Shown: positions 1-11,901, counted from the first letter of the stretch. The stretch is 64,000 bases of DNA from Termitomyces sp. T153 (GCA_018296165.2 JACKQL020000147.1:30386-94385); one strand, 5' to 3'. Notes: generated from the sequence alone by a model not told the origin. Numbers and translations: made by a program.

Positions 1-1609
1 GAGAAGCTTTGCAGCTAGATGATTGGGTAAATGCAACTGGGATTCAACAGAAAAAGTCTGATTTTGTGGGTTCAAAGTTTAGAGCATCGGAACATGACAT
101 AGTACCTGAGCCTCCCATGCTGCATCACCTGTCCACAGCTCAGCAATGGATTGCTCACAAGTCACTCCTGTCCACTTATAATGCTTCTGGACATCCCAAA
201 CAATATGCAGTGCAATCATGGGGTCATCAACAACATTTTTGATGGCCCAGTCCCAAGGATTGCATACATGTATCTCTAACTCTTGTGGAACCTTCTTGTG
301 TAAAACTTGATATCATTCTTTCTAGAACTGATTCAGATGTCACCACCAACCAAGTCCCATAGTAATATTGTCACTCAAATGCCTTTTCCCAGGTCTTTTT
401 CAATTCAGATGCATTTTTGAGGATGAAAGGATCTTCAACACTGCACACAACAGCTCAGTGGAATAGCTTGATGAGAAAATCTGATTGACTCCTGTTAAAG
501 GCAGCTTCAAGTTCCATCTCCACAACTTCAAAATTGAGTTAGGAATTGAATGGTTTCCATGGTTCAAAATTGGATGGAAGTGTTGTTTTCTTAGGGTAAC
601 ACTTGCTATACAACCCCATCTTGGGTGGAATGTTTGAATGTGGGTGGTACTCAATTTTAAATAATTATTCTGGCCCTGAATTGTGTAGACTAGGTGAAAT
701 GCAACCATCCTCAGCCTGTGCACATTTGTTGAAGCCTCTCCAAAGATTTGAGCATTAGATAGCATAGATTTGTGCTTACCTGTTGTTCAAAAGCAGGAGC
801 TCCACTGAAGGGACCACCCAAATCTGAATTGTTGACATTTGGTACTGAAAATTCTTCAGAATCTATTATGATTGTTGGAACCCTATAGTCTATCACACCG
901 GACAATATGTAAGTCTAATTTCAAGTACACATTGTCAGCACTAGGTTGAGTATTGTATGTAAAGCATGTACATACCCTCAATGCAATGTAATTGAGGGTT
1001 TGTATCCACTAAAGCAACATATATATATATATATATATATACTATTTGGGACAATGTAAAGGAGGTGGCCAGAGAGCCAATATCTAAACAATGGAGGGGG
1101 TGGCCACAAGGCCAATGTCCAAACAATGTAAGTGTGATATAGATGTACTGTGCTGTGATCGAGGCTGATGGTTGCATTGCAGATACCACCAGTAATAGGC
1201 ATTCTGAAAGATACAGAGTTGACATAATTGGGGTGTACCTGTTGTGTGCTGATATTTGATACTGTGCTTGCATAGTCTTTCAGATGCAGATTTGGTCCCC
1301 TTGGACATTAACACATTGCTTTCAGATTGGTTGAAGTCTATTAATAATGTAATTTGTTATCAGCTCATTTAAACTAAGTCACAAGTAGTGAGATCTACCT
1401 GTGCATGGTATCTGAATCGAGTCAAGATGCTCAAAGAATGCTGCATTTTGACAGGCATCCTGTTGCCTCTTCTTCACACATGCTTTCCTGTGGATCCTAA
1501 TTCCCTGGCTCTCACAAGTTTCTCCACAAAATTTGCACCTTGTGTAGCCATACAGTGTTTGAGGCCAAGGAATGTCCATTCTATTGAAAAAGAAGGATTT
1601 TACAAACAA
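1..1609 (-). mobile_element. Plavaka-like (CACTA superfamily) transposase relic, cut by window edge
   Basis: Read on the minus strand, this stretch gives disconnected pieces of an Agaricomycete Plavaka-type transposase. Near 1,500-1,560 there is an N-terminal C2HC zinc finger (C-x2-C-x11-H-x3-C), usual for the family. Near 700-640 an acidic exon is followed, after a GT...AG intron, by EYHPHS; then come PWKPFNS and LNFEVVEMELEAAF near 560-490. At 240-90 lie NPWDWAIKNVVDDP, HIVWDVQKHYKW and ELWTGDAAWEAQ, matching the conserved block before the catalytic core. Several frameshifts and stops separate the pieces, so this is a relic. The rest of the transposase would lie left of the window. Family assignment is by remembered motif order and is strong; the exact clade is uncertain. 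Confidence 0.72.
1019..1042. repeat. (AT)n microsatellite
   Basis: About twelve AT dinucleotides in a row lie inside the transposase relic, directly beside a roughly 37 bp imperfect tandem duplication at 1,052-1,128 with the shared core GTGGCC...GGCCAAT or GCCAAT. Both look like non-coding slippage in an intron or decayed exon. Confidence 0.9.
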
Positions 1610-1642
1610 TGTGTAATAGTAAGGTTGGCTTGGTCAGATTAG

Positions 1643-2191
1643 CACGTATCTAATCAGGCCCGATTGAGAAGGCATGATGCCATGATTTCGCCTAATTTGG
1701 TTTTCAGTCTGATTAGGCATCAGGGAATTTTCCGACAATTGTTACCTCTGATATCGCAAATGGAGCGGTAGGATCTCGAGGATCCACCAACCCCACTTTG
1801 GTTGTAGCTAGTCTTATTTCGGAGAGAGGGTGTCCTTTAGATCCCAGAGCTCCTCGTCGATCACGTATGATTGTTTGTGGTGATGATCACGCTGACTGCG
1901 GCATTAACCTTGCGGTTCCAATGCGCTACGAGACGTTTTATGAGTCCATGACGCATGAGCTTCTCCATGGATTCTGTTGATGCGTTGAGGCCTGGTGGGG
2001 GGGGCGAAGAAGGACGATAGGGTAGAGCGTTGTTTCTTGGACGTCCTTCGAACTGATTCCTCATTTCGCCGACCTCGCCTGCGTCAAGTATAGACTCTGC
2101 CATGACGGCAAAACTCGACGACAGCGTCACCTGCACCAGCATCACCTACCTCTCAATCAATATATGTCCCGATATTACTTGACCCAGATGC
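1643..2191. other. No gene recognised
   Basis: Between the transposase relic and the first 246 bp repeat no protein family or RNA gene could be recognised. Open frames on both strands are under 100 codons with no family-like motif. Confidence 0.5.
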
Positions 2192-2437
2192 GTGGCACCT
2201 GTGTGGAGGGGTGGCTTCTGGAAGCATGCATTTGAATCGTCATCTTGGGTCATGATTCGGCACTTTCATATGGATGGCGGTCCAGGGATAATCACCGATC
2301 AGCTGTCAACGTCGTGGGTGGAATAAAAAATAGAATATATTGCAGGGTATGGCATGTGTGTACTGGGATATAATATGTAATACAAGACGACAACTCCGTG
2401 GTGGTTGTGATGGTCATTTCCTAGATTGTCCGCCGAG
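2192..2437 (+). repeat. Direct repeat, left copy (246 bp)
   Basis: This block starts at GTGGCACC and ends at CCGCCGAG. It recurs in the same orientation at 2,853-3,097 with roughly ten to fifteen substitutions and small indels. The ends are abrupt: flanks diverge immediately outside GTGGCACC and CCGCCGAG. The ends are not TG...CA and no flanking target duplication was seen, so a standard LTR is not supported. Confidence 0.88.
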
Positions 2438-2806
2438 ATAGACCAAAAACAAAAACAGCAAAACAATTACAGGCACTCGTCTATTGGCAGAATCACAACC
2501 TAACGCACAATACGGCCAACTAGACTGGCTATTGTTTAGATGTTTATGGTGTTTATCTGAATGATGCTTTTGAATTGCTTGATGGTCCAGAGAAGAAGAC
2601 TGAAATCTTGCTCGATCTTCCGCCGACACAAGGTAGGACGTCAAGCCAGAGGAAAAATCCTGGTGAGGGTCAAACAAGGCATCCTTGTTAGCAGGCTCAA
2701 TACCCGGCGGAACTGGACCGGAGCATCCTTTCATTCTCTTTTCATAGGCTCGAACGCCTTGTAAGTCGCCATTAATTGGTGAGCAATGCTCAAAAGTGCC
2801 TTGCAA
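2414..2806 (-). CDS. Hypothetical C-terminal exon with a terminal hydrophobic segment
   Basis: A minus-strand frame of about 130 codons fills the centre between the two direct repeats and ends inside the left one. It opens at a TTG, not an ATG, and a possible acceptor lies just upstream of GVRAYEKRM, so it may be a last exon. It contains the family-like segments VPPGIEPANKD and SGLTSYLVSAEDRARF, then a His/Lys-rich stretch, and ends with VPVIVLLFLFLVYLGG, which could be a tail anchor. I do not recognise the family. If it is a gene, its 5' part is replaced by the right repeat, so it is at best a fragment. Confidence 0.3.
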   Translation of the reverse strand: MQGTFEHCSPINGDLQGVRAYEKRMKGCSGPVPPGIEPANKDALFDPHQDFSSGLTSYLVSAEDRARFQSSSLDHQAIQKHHSDKHHKHLNNSQSSWPYCALGCDSANRRVPVIVLLFLFLVYLGGQSRK

Positions 2807-2852
2807 TCAATGGATAGGAAGTGTCCCATAGCTCTTTTCCTGTGCAGGTGGT

Positions 2853-3097
2853 GTGGCACCCGTGTGGAGGTGGCTTCTGGAAGCATGCATTTGAATCGTC
2901 ATCTTGGGCCATGATTCGGCACTGTCATATGGATGCCGGTTCACGGATAACCACAGATCAGCTGTCAACCGTCGTGGGTGGAATTTAAGATAAAATATAT
3001 TGCAGGGTATGTCATGTGTGTACTGGGATATAATATGTAATACAAGACGACAACTCCGTGGTAGTTGTGATGGTCATTTCCTAAATTGTCCGCCGAG
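2853..3097 (+). repeat. Direct repeat, right copy (245 bp)
   Basis: Second copy of the block at 2,192-2,437. The two copies flank a 415 bp unique centre that holds a short minus-strand open frame. The shared tract AATACAAGACGACAACTCC is identical in both. Confidence 0.88.
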
Positions 3098-4112
3098 GGC
3101 TGTTGTTGTCTTTGTATTCATCGGCTTCGCACCACCAGTACCAGCAGATCCAGACCCATCATGACACCCAGGCAGAAGCGCTGAGTCGCAGTAGGATACG
3201 AGCGTATTTTAATTCCTCTGTCGAATTGGACACGACGGATTTTATCAGCTATTTGGAGTTACTACCCGATGTTTTCCCACTCGTAATCAGCTGAAATGCT
3301 TGACGACAACGTCAGCAATGTTTTCTTCCTATACACCTTTCTCTGACGAACGTTTCAGCTCCCGATAGGAAGGTCTGAGTCATTGCTGTGAATGCTGACA
3401 TATAGGTCCACAAGTAATCAGCTGGTTCTAAGAATTCCATTAGTTGACTTTGATTGCAGGGTGAGAATGATACACTGCCGCCGATCGTACACACACTCGG
3501 ATGGTCACTAGCTCCACCTCCGACAGATTCCATAACCATCTCCCAGACCCGCACTGATTACTTTAGACCTTCGGGGCGGGCGTCGCCCATCACATTCCAC
3601 AGGCTGGTAGTCTATCTTCCCTTACCGAGAGAATCCTCCTTCCCGCATCTGAGACTGGGACTTCAAAGCTTCACACCCCACTTCCGTTCCTCGCACCGCA
3701 CCGTCTGTCCCCCTTTCAGCGTCATCCACGGCAGGCCGTCAGGCTAATCCTAGCCATTCAGGAGGTAGATTCCAGCATTTCCGCTATTACATGCTACCTA
3801 TGCTCACCTATTCCGAGCAGTTCCTGCCTTACTTCCATCCGCCCTCCCTGCAGGTCATGCATCATCCTCCAGTCCTGGACCACTCCCTCTTACATTGACA
3901 TCACATCTTGCTCTAGCGCCATCCCCTCCAATCACAGCCAATCTCCTCAGCCTCGGTAACTCTCGCTCCTTCCTCAGCGCGCCCCCTGAGACATCAGCGT
4001 CTCTCGACCCAAATGCGCTGCCATTCCAATCCGTATCCAGCGAGTATTCAACGCGGGATGGACAGTTTACGTACCCCTTGATCTTCTCACGAATGAGGCG
4101 TGTCACAAGGCA
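3098..4112. other. No gene recognised; Pro/Ser-rich open frames only
   Basis: Plus-strand frames at 3,454-3,747 and 3,895-4,218 are rich in proline and serine and lack recognisable motifs. They may reflect C-rich composition or the disordered N-terminus of the decayed coding piece that follows. Confidence 0.4.
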
Positions 4113-4476
4113 ATGTCCGCCCCCAATCGACATGGGGATACCTCCATCTCCCTCTCAGCATCAGGCGAGCTACAACTCTCCGGTGCTAAGTTCGACCTCA
4201 GCAAGGAGAAAGACCTGAACCCACTAGAATTTATACAGGCTTCCGTGACGCTCATTTCGGTGATTCGCCATTGCCTGAAGGCTGGTCCTATGGCCATATC
4301 GGCGGGATGGTTGCAGGTCAGGTAGCAGATGCCTTTCACGCTCATTATTATCGCATTCATCAGCGGCATGACTTCTGTGAGGACTTCCGGGCATACCTAG
4401 CGTACGATATATACATGCGGCACACTTATCTCCAGCGCCAAGAGAATCTCCGCGTTCAGGACTGGCTGATCAAGGT
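4113..4476 (+). pseudogene. Decayed coding fragment, possibly retroelement gag-like
   Basis: Two plus-strand frames join across a frameshift near 4,270: LNPLEFIQASVTLISVIRH, then PEGWSYGHIGGMVAG, then EDFRAYLAYDIYMRHTYL. The second part resembles the 'F..yl.YD...R..Y' segment seen in gag-like proteins of Agaricomycete retroelements, but the match is weak. No protease, reverse transcriptase or zinc knuckle follows. It abuts the broken end of the ABC transporter relic. Confidence 0.22.
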
Positions 4477-4539
4477 TACGTCCTCTATTGTCCATGATAT
4501 GAGTTTTGGGCATCCCTGCAAGAAATGAAAGTCAACGTA

Positions 4540-6760
4540 CCAAACTGGTCGAAAGGTTCAAGATTTTGTTCCACTAAAGAGCTCAGGCTAAACATCAGTG
4601 AGGTCACTGCAGACACTGGGGATTATAGCAACGAACGCACAATTTGCGGTATGGTTGTGATTTTCTCCCTCAATGCGTCCACGTTGATGTCATTTATATG
4701 CAAAGCATCATAAACTACGTCTCCCTTGGAGAAAATACACCTCAAGAGGGAGAGAGCAAGGGTTTATTTCCCACTACCCGTGCGGCCCACAACTCCAATT
4801 CGCTCACCTGTCTTCACACTGAAGGAAAGATCGTGTAGGGTGTCAGCTCCCTCCAGCACATAACTTGCTGTAGGGTTTTCGACGCAAAGGTCGCCACTTG
4901 AAGGCCAATGCGCAGGTGGCACACCACTTGCCTGAGGACTAGGTTCACATTTGATGGTCATGTAGTCTTGAAGACGTTCAAGGCTGTTTCCTGCAAAGGC
5001 AAGATAAAATGTTTGCATCTATTACTGCTGTGTTGAATGGGAAAAGCATAGCATCAACCTCAAACATGTTTAGGGAATGCACAAAGCCCAGGACCATATG
5101 ACCGAACCCTACAGCGAGGGCTAAATGACGCAAAGAATATGTCAGCATTATGGATTGGAGACGAGGAAACAGCTGCACCGAGGGTGAACCCAGAATTGGA
5201 GGCTGAGATGCCCGTGATGTTATAATAAACATGATATATACCCAAAAGGGTGGCGAATAATCCACCTAGAGCACCCACTGTACCGCTATCCATCTGGGTT
5301 TGAATGAGAACCGAATACATACAATTTAGTCTGTAACTCAGTTCACCTAGCGAAATTGCTGTACACATGTGAAGCACGACTGTAGTCGTCGACCAAAGAC
5401 AAAAATTGGGTCAAAACCGCGTTCTGGGCACTGTATGCCCTGATCAAAACTGCAATCATGATATCAAGAAAAATGTTCATTATTATGAAAGAAAAGCTCA
5501 TAACCAAGAACCCACTCATTCCTTCAATGGATGCACCAAAGTGTGCCATCACAGGTGCCTTGACTTCGCTCATCGACCGTTTGATTGAAAGTTGACTCCG
5601 GCACATACACATTGCCAAGCAAGCCTCCAATAGCGAAAATGACTATAGCAAACAGGCCAACAGTGGGAATGTACACTAGGACCGCGATAAAGCGTACAGT
5701 AATAGTGAAGAAAAGCTCGAACATGTGTGCAAAAAGTTCAGGAATTACTGTATCGCTTAAGAAATATGCATGAGCGGTTTTCTGTGAATTGAAAAAAGTG
5801 ATCAAATCTACCAGCAGAAACGTCCTTCGTGACACGGGTGATAATGCGAGACGTGGGTGTCTTATCAAGCCATCTGGAAAAATCAATGAAGGAGAGACTA
5901 AGTGTATCCAACTTTCAAAACATACCTGAATGTTGCACTGAGAATAGTTTCAACAAGTTGTCTGTGCAAGGATTCCGACGCCCTAAGTGCTCCGAGTGTG
6001 AAGACGGCTGCTTTTTCCTCGATCTCTTTCTTGTGAGATATTTCGGCTTCCAATGCCGAGTTCTTCACGACCATATCTAGTATCGACCTTTGGCTCAGAA
6101 TGAGCCCGTCGGACCCGAGGGAGACAACAAAGGTGGCTATTGAGCCAACCATGACTACATTGTGTGTCTAGATAAAATCTGAGTCAGTCAGAGGATTGTG
6201 GTTGGGGACAAAAGATCTTACCACAAGAAGAATGGATCGGCCTTGGACGAGATCTCCGAGGAAACACTTGTTCACAATCTACTTGGCGACGTGCACATCC
6301 AGAGCTGCGAGAACTCGAATAGACATCAATAATCAATTGGATCCCTTCGAGACGTGAAAAGCACATACATCATCGAGAATCAAAATCTCAGCCGACGAAT
6401 AGATGGCCCTCACGAGCGTAAGCCGAGCCTACGCAATTGTCGGTGAACAATCAGCGGCATCAAAAGCAGACATGTCCCAACTTTTTGACCACCGCTGAGT
6501 GTCAGGCCTTTTACACCAACCTCGGTGAGATCCCCAGCCTTAAGAAGCTCTAGGTAACCGGTGAGTGCGCACTGGTATATAACTGGTTTTGTACGTCGAA
6601 TTAAATCAATGCTGTTCACTGAGTCAATATGTCTATCTTCCTGAATACCAAATCCAGCTGTCGACATATCATAGTCCGTCAAATCCATAAGTGTTGATGA
6701 CTTTTGCAAAGCGTCCCTTAGTCTCTAGGAGATTCATGTTAGGCATCTTTCGCTCCCACT
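4540..6760 (-). pseudogene. ABCC-type (MRP-like) ABC transporter relic
   Basis: Read on the minus strand from high to low coordinates the pieces run in the order of a full ABCC exporter. The NBD1 signature LSGGQK lies near 6,490, Walker B EILILDDV near 6,385, and the H-loop and linker (NKCFLGDLVQGRSILLV, then FVVSLGSDG) at 6,270-6,060. TMD2 follows (RASESLHRQLVETILSATFR; ASNSGFTLGAAV near 5,180), then NSLERLQDYM near 4,975, NBD2 Walker A GRTGSGK near 4,780 and ITTIPQ near 4,660. Such proteins export conjugates or drugs across the plasma or vacuolar membrane. TMD1 and the start of NBD1 are missing, a stop follows Walker A, several frameshifts occur, and the linker runs directly into mid-TMD2 (in-frame internal deletion). 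It is non-functional. Confidence 0.82.
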
Positions 6761-8357
6761 TTACAAGTATTTTCAGAGTCTGGAACCGTGGATGAACATG
6801 TCCTCCGGTACTGGCAGTACCGAGCGAAGTGCACAGAAACTACTGACCGAAAGCTGGCTGAGCCTCTTCATTAGGCTCTGCCTGTTGTGGTGGGACATCT
6901 TTGCAAGCGCTCAATCAGTGAGACACTCGATAAGCTATAGAAAGTTGAGCACAACGCGCGTAACACTGTCATTAATTTTGTATCAGGACGCTCTATCAGA
7001 CACCTAAGCGAAATAAAAACTACTGCAACCGTAGCTTGCAATATGAAGCTTACTTGAAATATATTCTTCGGCTAGTATCTAGTGGGAACCAGATACTCGA
7101 ATTCTCGCGACTCAAGTTCTCGTGCGTGAAGACTTTGTCTAAAACTTTGCAATTCAACCCGTTGTAATATCTAATACTAGGGTGTGATCCTTCCCACCTA
7201 TGTAAGAGATTCCTATTTGATTTCGGGGTATAATGGAGATTTTCGGTGACAGACATAAAGGCGCCAGATGCGAGACTTGGGATAGTTGAGGATTCCACGA
7301 GCTTTGCAGTACAACAGCGGGTGTTTAAATGAAATGCAGTAGAGCTACCGATGGTGGAGCAAAGTCGTCGCACTAACCATCATTGCATCGAATCGCATGG
7401 TAACAAGTTCCGAGATCTAGAATAGATCGAGGCCTTTATTCTCAGGTTGGCAACGTGGACGATCATATATCCTTTATCACACTAGATCTCGGACATGCCG
7501 TGCACAGCAGTGGCCATACTAGCTCATCACAAACTTGGATAATGCAAGACCTCTTTCGATCAGTGAACAGAAGTAGATCTGCAGCCCGATTGATATGAAG
7601 AAACGTATTTGAATGGATAAAGTGGAACACAAAAGATGTAGGTGGACCGCAGATAACTCATTTCAAATGTACACAATACATTGAAGGATGCAGTATGTGG
7701 CTATAGCATTTATAAGGATATATACATGTGAGAACTGCCAACCAGGATATCAGTATTTCCGTTCTTTTGTCTGCTTTCATTTTTGAATTCTGTTTTCATT
7801 AATTTTCACTCTTATTGTAATCTTCCCTCCTTCCATCTTTTACCTACTTGTGATCTTCCTTTCCATTCAACCATGGTAGTGTGAAGGAATGCAGTTTCTA
7901 CCAGCATGTGTTAGGCTGGTTCCGTCAGACTCTCATTTTATACCCATTTACTCATCTACCAGGCTTCCCAAGCTAAACACATGATGCAAATTACACATCG
8001 ATAACACGTGTACAAATCTGAATACTGTGGGAGAGCTTCTAATGGTCAGTCTCATGCATTGGCGGATGTGAATCAGAATCCATTCATATACAGACCGAGA
8101 AAATCAAATCAGAAGGGGAACGTCCAAATACGTTCATGCTCCATATGAATAATTCAATGGCTTTTTGGTATCATATTGCCAAGCGTATGAAAAATGTGAA
8201 ATTGGTCAATTTGACTGGCATCTGCCAGTATGTGCCACACTGAGGAATCTTTTAAGTATAACTAGGTGATGGACTTGAAAAAAGGGGTTATAAATGGGAA
8301 GATAAAGATGCATCAAGACGGATAAGGTAATGGCATTTACTTGTAGTGGTTTTTCAA
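6761..8357. other. No gene recognised
   Basis: This 1.6 kb has only short frames. The longest, 7,050-7,373 on the minus strand, has no recognisable motif. It could contain the eroded 5' half of the ABC transporter, but I cannot align it. Confidence 0.4.
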
Positions 8358-8714
8358 CTATCCCACCCCCATAGTTCAGAGTACCCCTTGAGTCGGATGT
8401 CACAATCTAGTCACACTTAGTCAGACACCCTTTTCAAATTCCACCCAGAGAATAACAGGACGCGGCACAAGAGAATACACTAGGAAATTTCTGACTCCGC
8501 CTTGCCATAGAATCGGCAGGTGTGACATTGACCTTGACCATTGTCCACAATGGGAGACATGACAACACTGTTCCTGAACTCAAATCAAGTTGTAAATAGG
8601 TAAGTAGTCATATTGTTGTCTGTGTCTCAAGTTTCGAACGCTCAACGTGGCTATTTCCCACAAAACTTTTTTTGTCCAACTTAAGGGGTACTCCAAACTA
8701 CAGGGGTGGGATAG
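8358..8714. mobile_element. Small element with ~34 bp terminal inverted repeats (MITE-like)
   Basis: The left end begins CTATCCCACCC and continues through a copy of AGTACCCCTT; the right end, near 8,681, has AAGGGGTACTCC and closes with GGGTGGGATAG. The arms are reverse complements over about 34 bp with a few mismatches. The 357 bp between the outer ends has no credible coding frame. Size and terminal inverted repeats suggest a MITE or other non-autonomous DNA element. No clear target-site duplication was found (left flank ...TCAA, right flank TACAG...), so transposition is inferred, not shown. Confidence 0.55.
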
Positions 8715-8863
8715 TACAGCAGTGAAGCTAAGTACCTAATATAGTCACAGTTTGGAGGAAATACTTGGGCTTTGTTCCTTTTGTTCTTACTGCACTGAGT
8801 CTGACATTGGAATTGGTTCTTTGTATCTGATCTTGTCTTTTAGCTCACTCGAACCCAGGCTCC

Positions 8864-10788
8864 ATGATCACTGAATTCCTAAAGATAATGGCGTGGAGGG
8901 CGATGAAGATGGCAAGGAAGGGACATGCAAAAGCGAGAGAGAGGGCGAGGGGAGTATGGTGGGTTCTTAGTCAGTTGAAAGCACAGGTTAAACTATCGGA
9001 AGAGTCGACACCCTCTGCTCTCCAGCCCTCAGTATCAATACCAGAGGTGCCATGCAAACCATCATCTTCCTTTTCTTCTACGGTATCAAAATCCCCAGCA
9101 TTAGTCTCTAGTGCACTGGACACCAGCTCACCATTTCTGTGGGCAGAGGTAAGTGAATAAACATGGTCCTCTCATATACCTTTGTCCCAATTGCTTTTCA
9201 AGGAACCTGCATTCAATATAATAAAGAGTCTGTAAGTTTTGTCTTTCCCCTCATTTGCTTCAGACCAACCTCAACATGGTCACTACAGTCTTGATAAATT
9301 CTTGCCTCATTGCCAACAATTTGGCTTTTTCCTCAATCCTAATAGATTTCGTGAAGCAACTCTTCTTCCTCTTTCTTTTGGCCATGCATCTCGACCAACA
9401 CCTGCCGTACTCAGTGCTGTGTACCTGTGGGGTGTGCACCTATCACAATCCGAGGTACTGCTCCAACAAGAGCCGTCCTTCATCTTGCGTGCCTTACACC
9501 ACTCCGTTACTGACATCTTTGGAAGTCATCCAGATGTCATCCTTCACACTCTCCAGGCTGAAATACTTCTATCGTACTACTTGCTCCATGTAGGCCGCTT
9601 TGTCGAGGCCAAATGCCACACAGCAACTGCAGTATCACTCGCTCTTGGGGCCGGTCTGCATAAAACTAAATCTACTTACCTCATACCCTCGATACTAGGA
9701 TTGTCCTCTGATGCACCTGTCTTGGTCCCCTTGCCCCGTGATACTATTGAAGAAGGTGAGCGGATCAACGGGTTCTGGGCTGTGCTAGTGCTCCACAAGT
9801 ATATAACCGTCGCTCTGGAACCACCTACGAGTGTCTGTGGAACATTGGAAGCGCCTGGTATGCAAGTGGACACTCCTTGGCCTCTAGACATCTGGACATC
9901 AGAGGTATGTAAGCCATCAAATATGACATGAATGCTATTGATATTCTCTCAGGGTATTAGTCCTGAAATTTGTGGAAATGACACTATACAAACCTTTCTG
10001 CTTGATAGAGTGGAGAGACACCCTGGGACCTCTCTAATGGCGCTGAATGCCAAAGCTGCAATCTTATTCCATAGGTCTGCTCAGCTTGCAGGCCAATGGG
10101 TACCAAGTACGAAATACCTCCCTTGATCCGACCAACAATATCTGATATTTCATCTGATGTCAGACATGCAACCCCAAAAACTACAAGCTTATACCATAGA
10201 ATTTCTTTCGACCCATGGACTCACTGAAACATTCCGTTCTATTCTCCCACCACTTACTCACCTGGATATCAAGCACCCAGCTGCTCGAATTCTTATTCTT
10301 GCTCATGCTCTCACTGACGCAGCAATGATCAAACTCCACATCAACTTCTCCTCTGCCAATTCTTCATCGAATCGATACTGTCTGGAGGCAGCTCGACGAA
10401 TTACCACTTTTGGTGGTTTCAGCATTCTAGAAGTTGGATACATCAATCCAATTATGAATGTAAGTCATTTATTTTCTGGTATGTATTCATATGGTATTCA
10501 TGTTCATTTAGACACTTTTAGCAGAAGCCTGTAGCTTCCTAATACAAGAAATTTCTCGCATGCGGTTGTCAGGAAATATGGGGCCTGAGAATGTTGAGGG
10601 TAATGAGGATGAACTTCTGGAGCATTTGAGGAATGGTGTGGAAGTACTGAGTGCACAATCAGACGAGAGCATCTTCACAAGTATGTTGGCTGCTTGGAGT
10701 TCTGCTTGAAGTTTGACTGGTAAATGATGGAAATTTCTTGCCAGAATATCAATTGAAGAAGACACAAGAGGCCCTTTCTACAATCTGA
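8864..10788 (+). CDS. Fungal-specific transcription factor domain protein
   Basis: Exons 9,264-9,904, 9,953-10,106, 10,164-10,459, 10,512-10,680 and 10,745-10,788 join in frame with canonical splice sites and end at TGA. They encode the middle-homology domain of Zn-cluster regulators: FLPHCQQFGFFLNPNRFRE, SAVYLWGVHLSQSE, AVSLALGAGLHK, EEGERINGFWAVLVLHK, EAPGMQVDTPWPLD. Upstream pieces 8,864-9,148 and 9,203-9,231 have good splice sites, but joining them to the 9,264 exon costs one nucleotide of frame. No six-cysteine DNA-binding cluster was found upstream. So this is a complete effector domain with an unclear or damaged N-terminus, probably nuclear, either a truncated regulator or one whose first exons I cannot resolve. 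Confidence 0.68.
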
Positions 10789-11901
10789 GGGGTTCATATC
10801 TGGTTTTCTAGTTCCTCATGAATCTTGAGTACCCACTCCATTATGATGTCATTGTACTGACATGCCCAACAAGAGTACTTGATTTTATTTTCTGTTCCAA
10901 ATCTCGGATTTTTTGCCTCTTTCCACTTCTTCAAATCAACTCGTATCACTTTTTACTATCTCTCATTGCAGTTGTGTATGCCTGTAAACATCGTTGCTTG
11001 CTGCTTGTTTTGTCTTTTGACTGATCAACACTGTATTCAATGACACTCATTTGCCCGGCTGCCCGTTTTCAGACCTGTAACTTGCATTCAACACCCTAAA
11101 CAATTCTTATATGCAAGTATGTAATTATCAACGTGTATCACTAATCTTCTCCTCACAAAAATGCATCGACCTTCCATCTACATGATACCGTACACGAGTA
11201 GGACAATCTTTGTGAACAGACTTGGGATGCATGTCCATGACGTTAACACACACTCCATTCAGAAGTCACCGCAACAGCTTCCATCGCCAAAAGCTATTTT
11301 TGATTTTTAAAGCCTTCTAAAGTCATTGCGATCACACGACGCGTGAGCGCAGCGATCAACCAATTTGTAACCCGGCATGAAGTATGAAGAACCTGTGCAG
11401 ATGATGACGCTGCACATAAAAATCGTCTTACTGTCGACACTGTTTGGTGAGAGATACCTGTCTCCGACATTGGCTCTCGAGCCATCACATGTAATGAATG
11501 TGGCATGCCAAACTAATGAGTTGTATGATCATGGGTGACCTGGTTCCCGTAGTCAAGGTCATATCAATAATATGGCGTTGAATGCGAGTGATCATGTGCT
11601 CCTGCTGCTTTACACTGTCGAAATCTTCTTTTGTCCATCTATGTACCGGCCATCCCATTGTAAAAGCATGCAAAATTCCGAGGGTCTTTTATCATTTATT
11701 ATATACATGTTATAATTCAACAAGGCTACAGCCAAGCATTAGTCATATATATCAACGAGTACAATTTTCGAAAATGCAGCGATGCAGATTCGATAGCAAT
11801 TTCATTGCACATGCTAGTACGTTAGCTCCAGAAAACACAAGAAAGACAATCAAGAAAATAGGATAAAAATGATGAAGGACTGTGAAAGATGACCTAGAAT
11901 T
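10789..11901. other. No gene recognised
   Basis: AT-rich stretch between two convergent regulatory genes. Minus-strand frames at 11,294-11,506 and 11,485-11,673 lack family motifs. The first ~100 bp probably holds the 3' UTR of the preceding gene. Confidence 0.4.

Noticed and set aside
2192..3097. A complete LTR retrotransposon
   Set aside because: The repeats lack TG...CA ends, there is no primer binding site or polyprotein, and the centre is only 415 bp.
11294..11673. Possible Tc1/pogo transposase pieces on the minus strand
   Set aside because: A helix-turn-helix-like SHQTVSTVRRF is visible, but there is no DDE motif or inverted termini and the rest is unlike the family.
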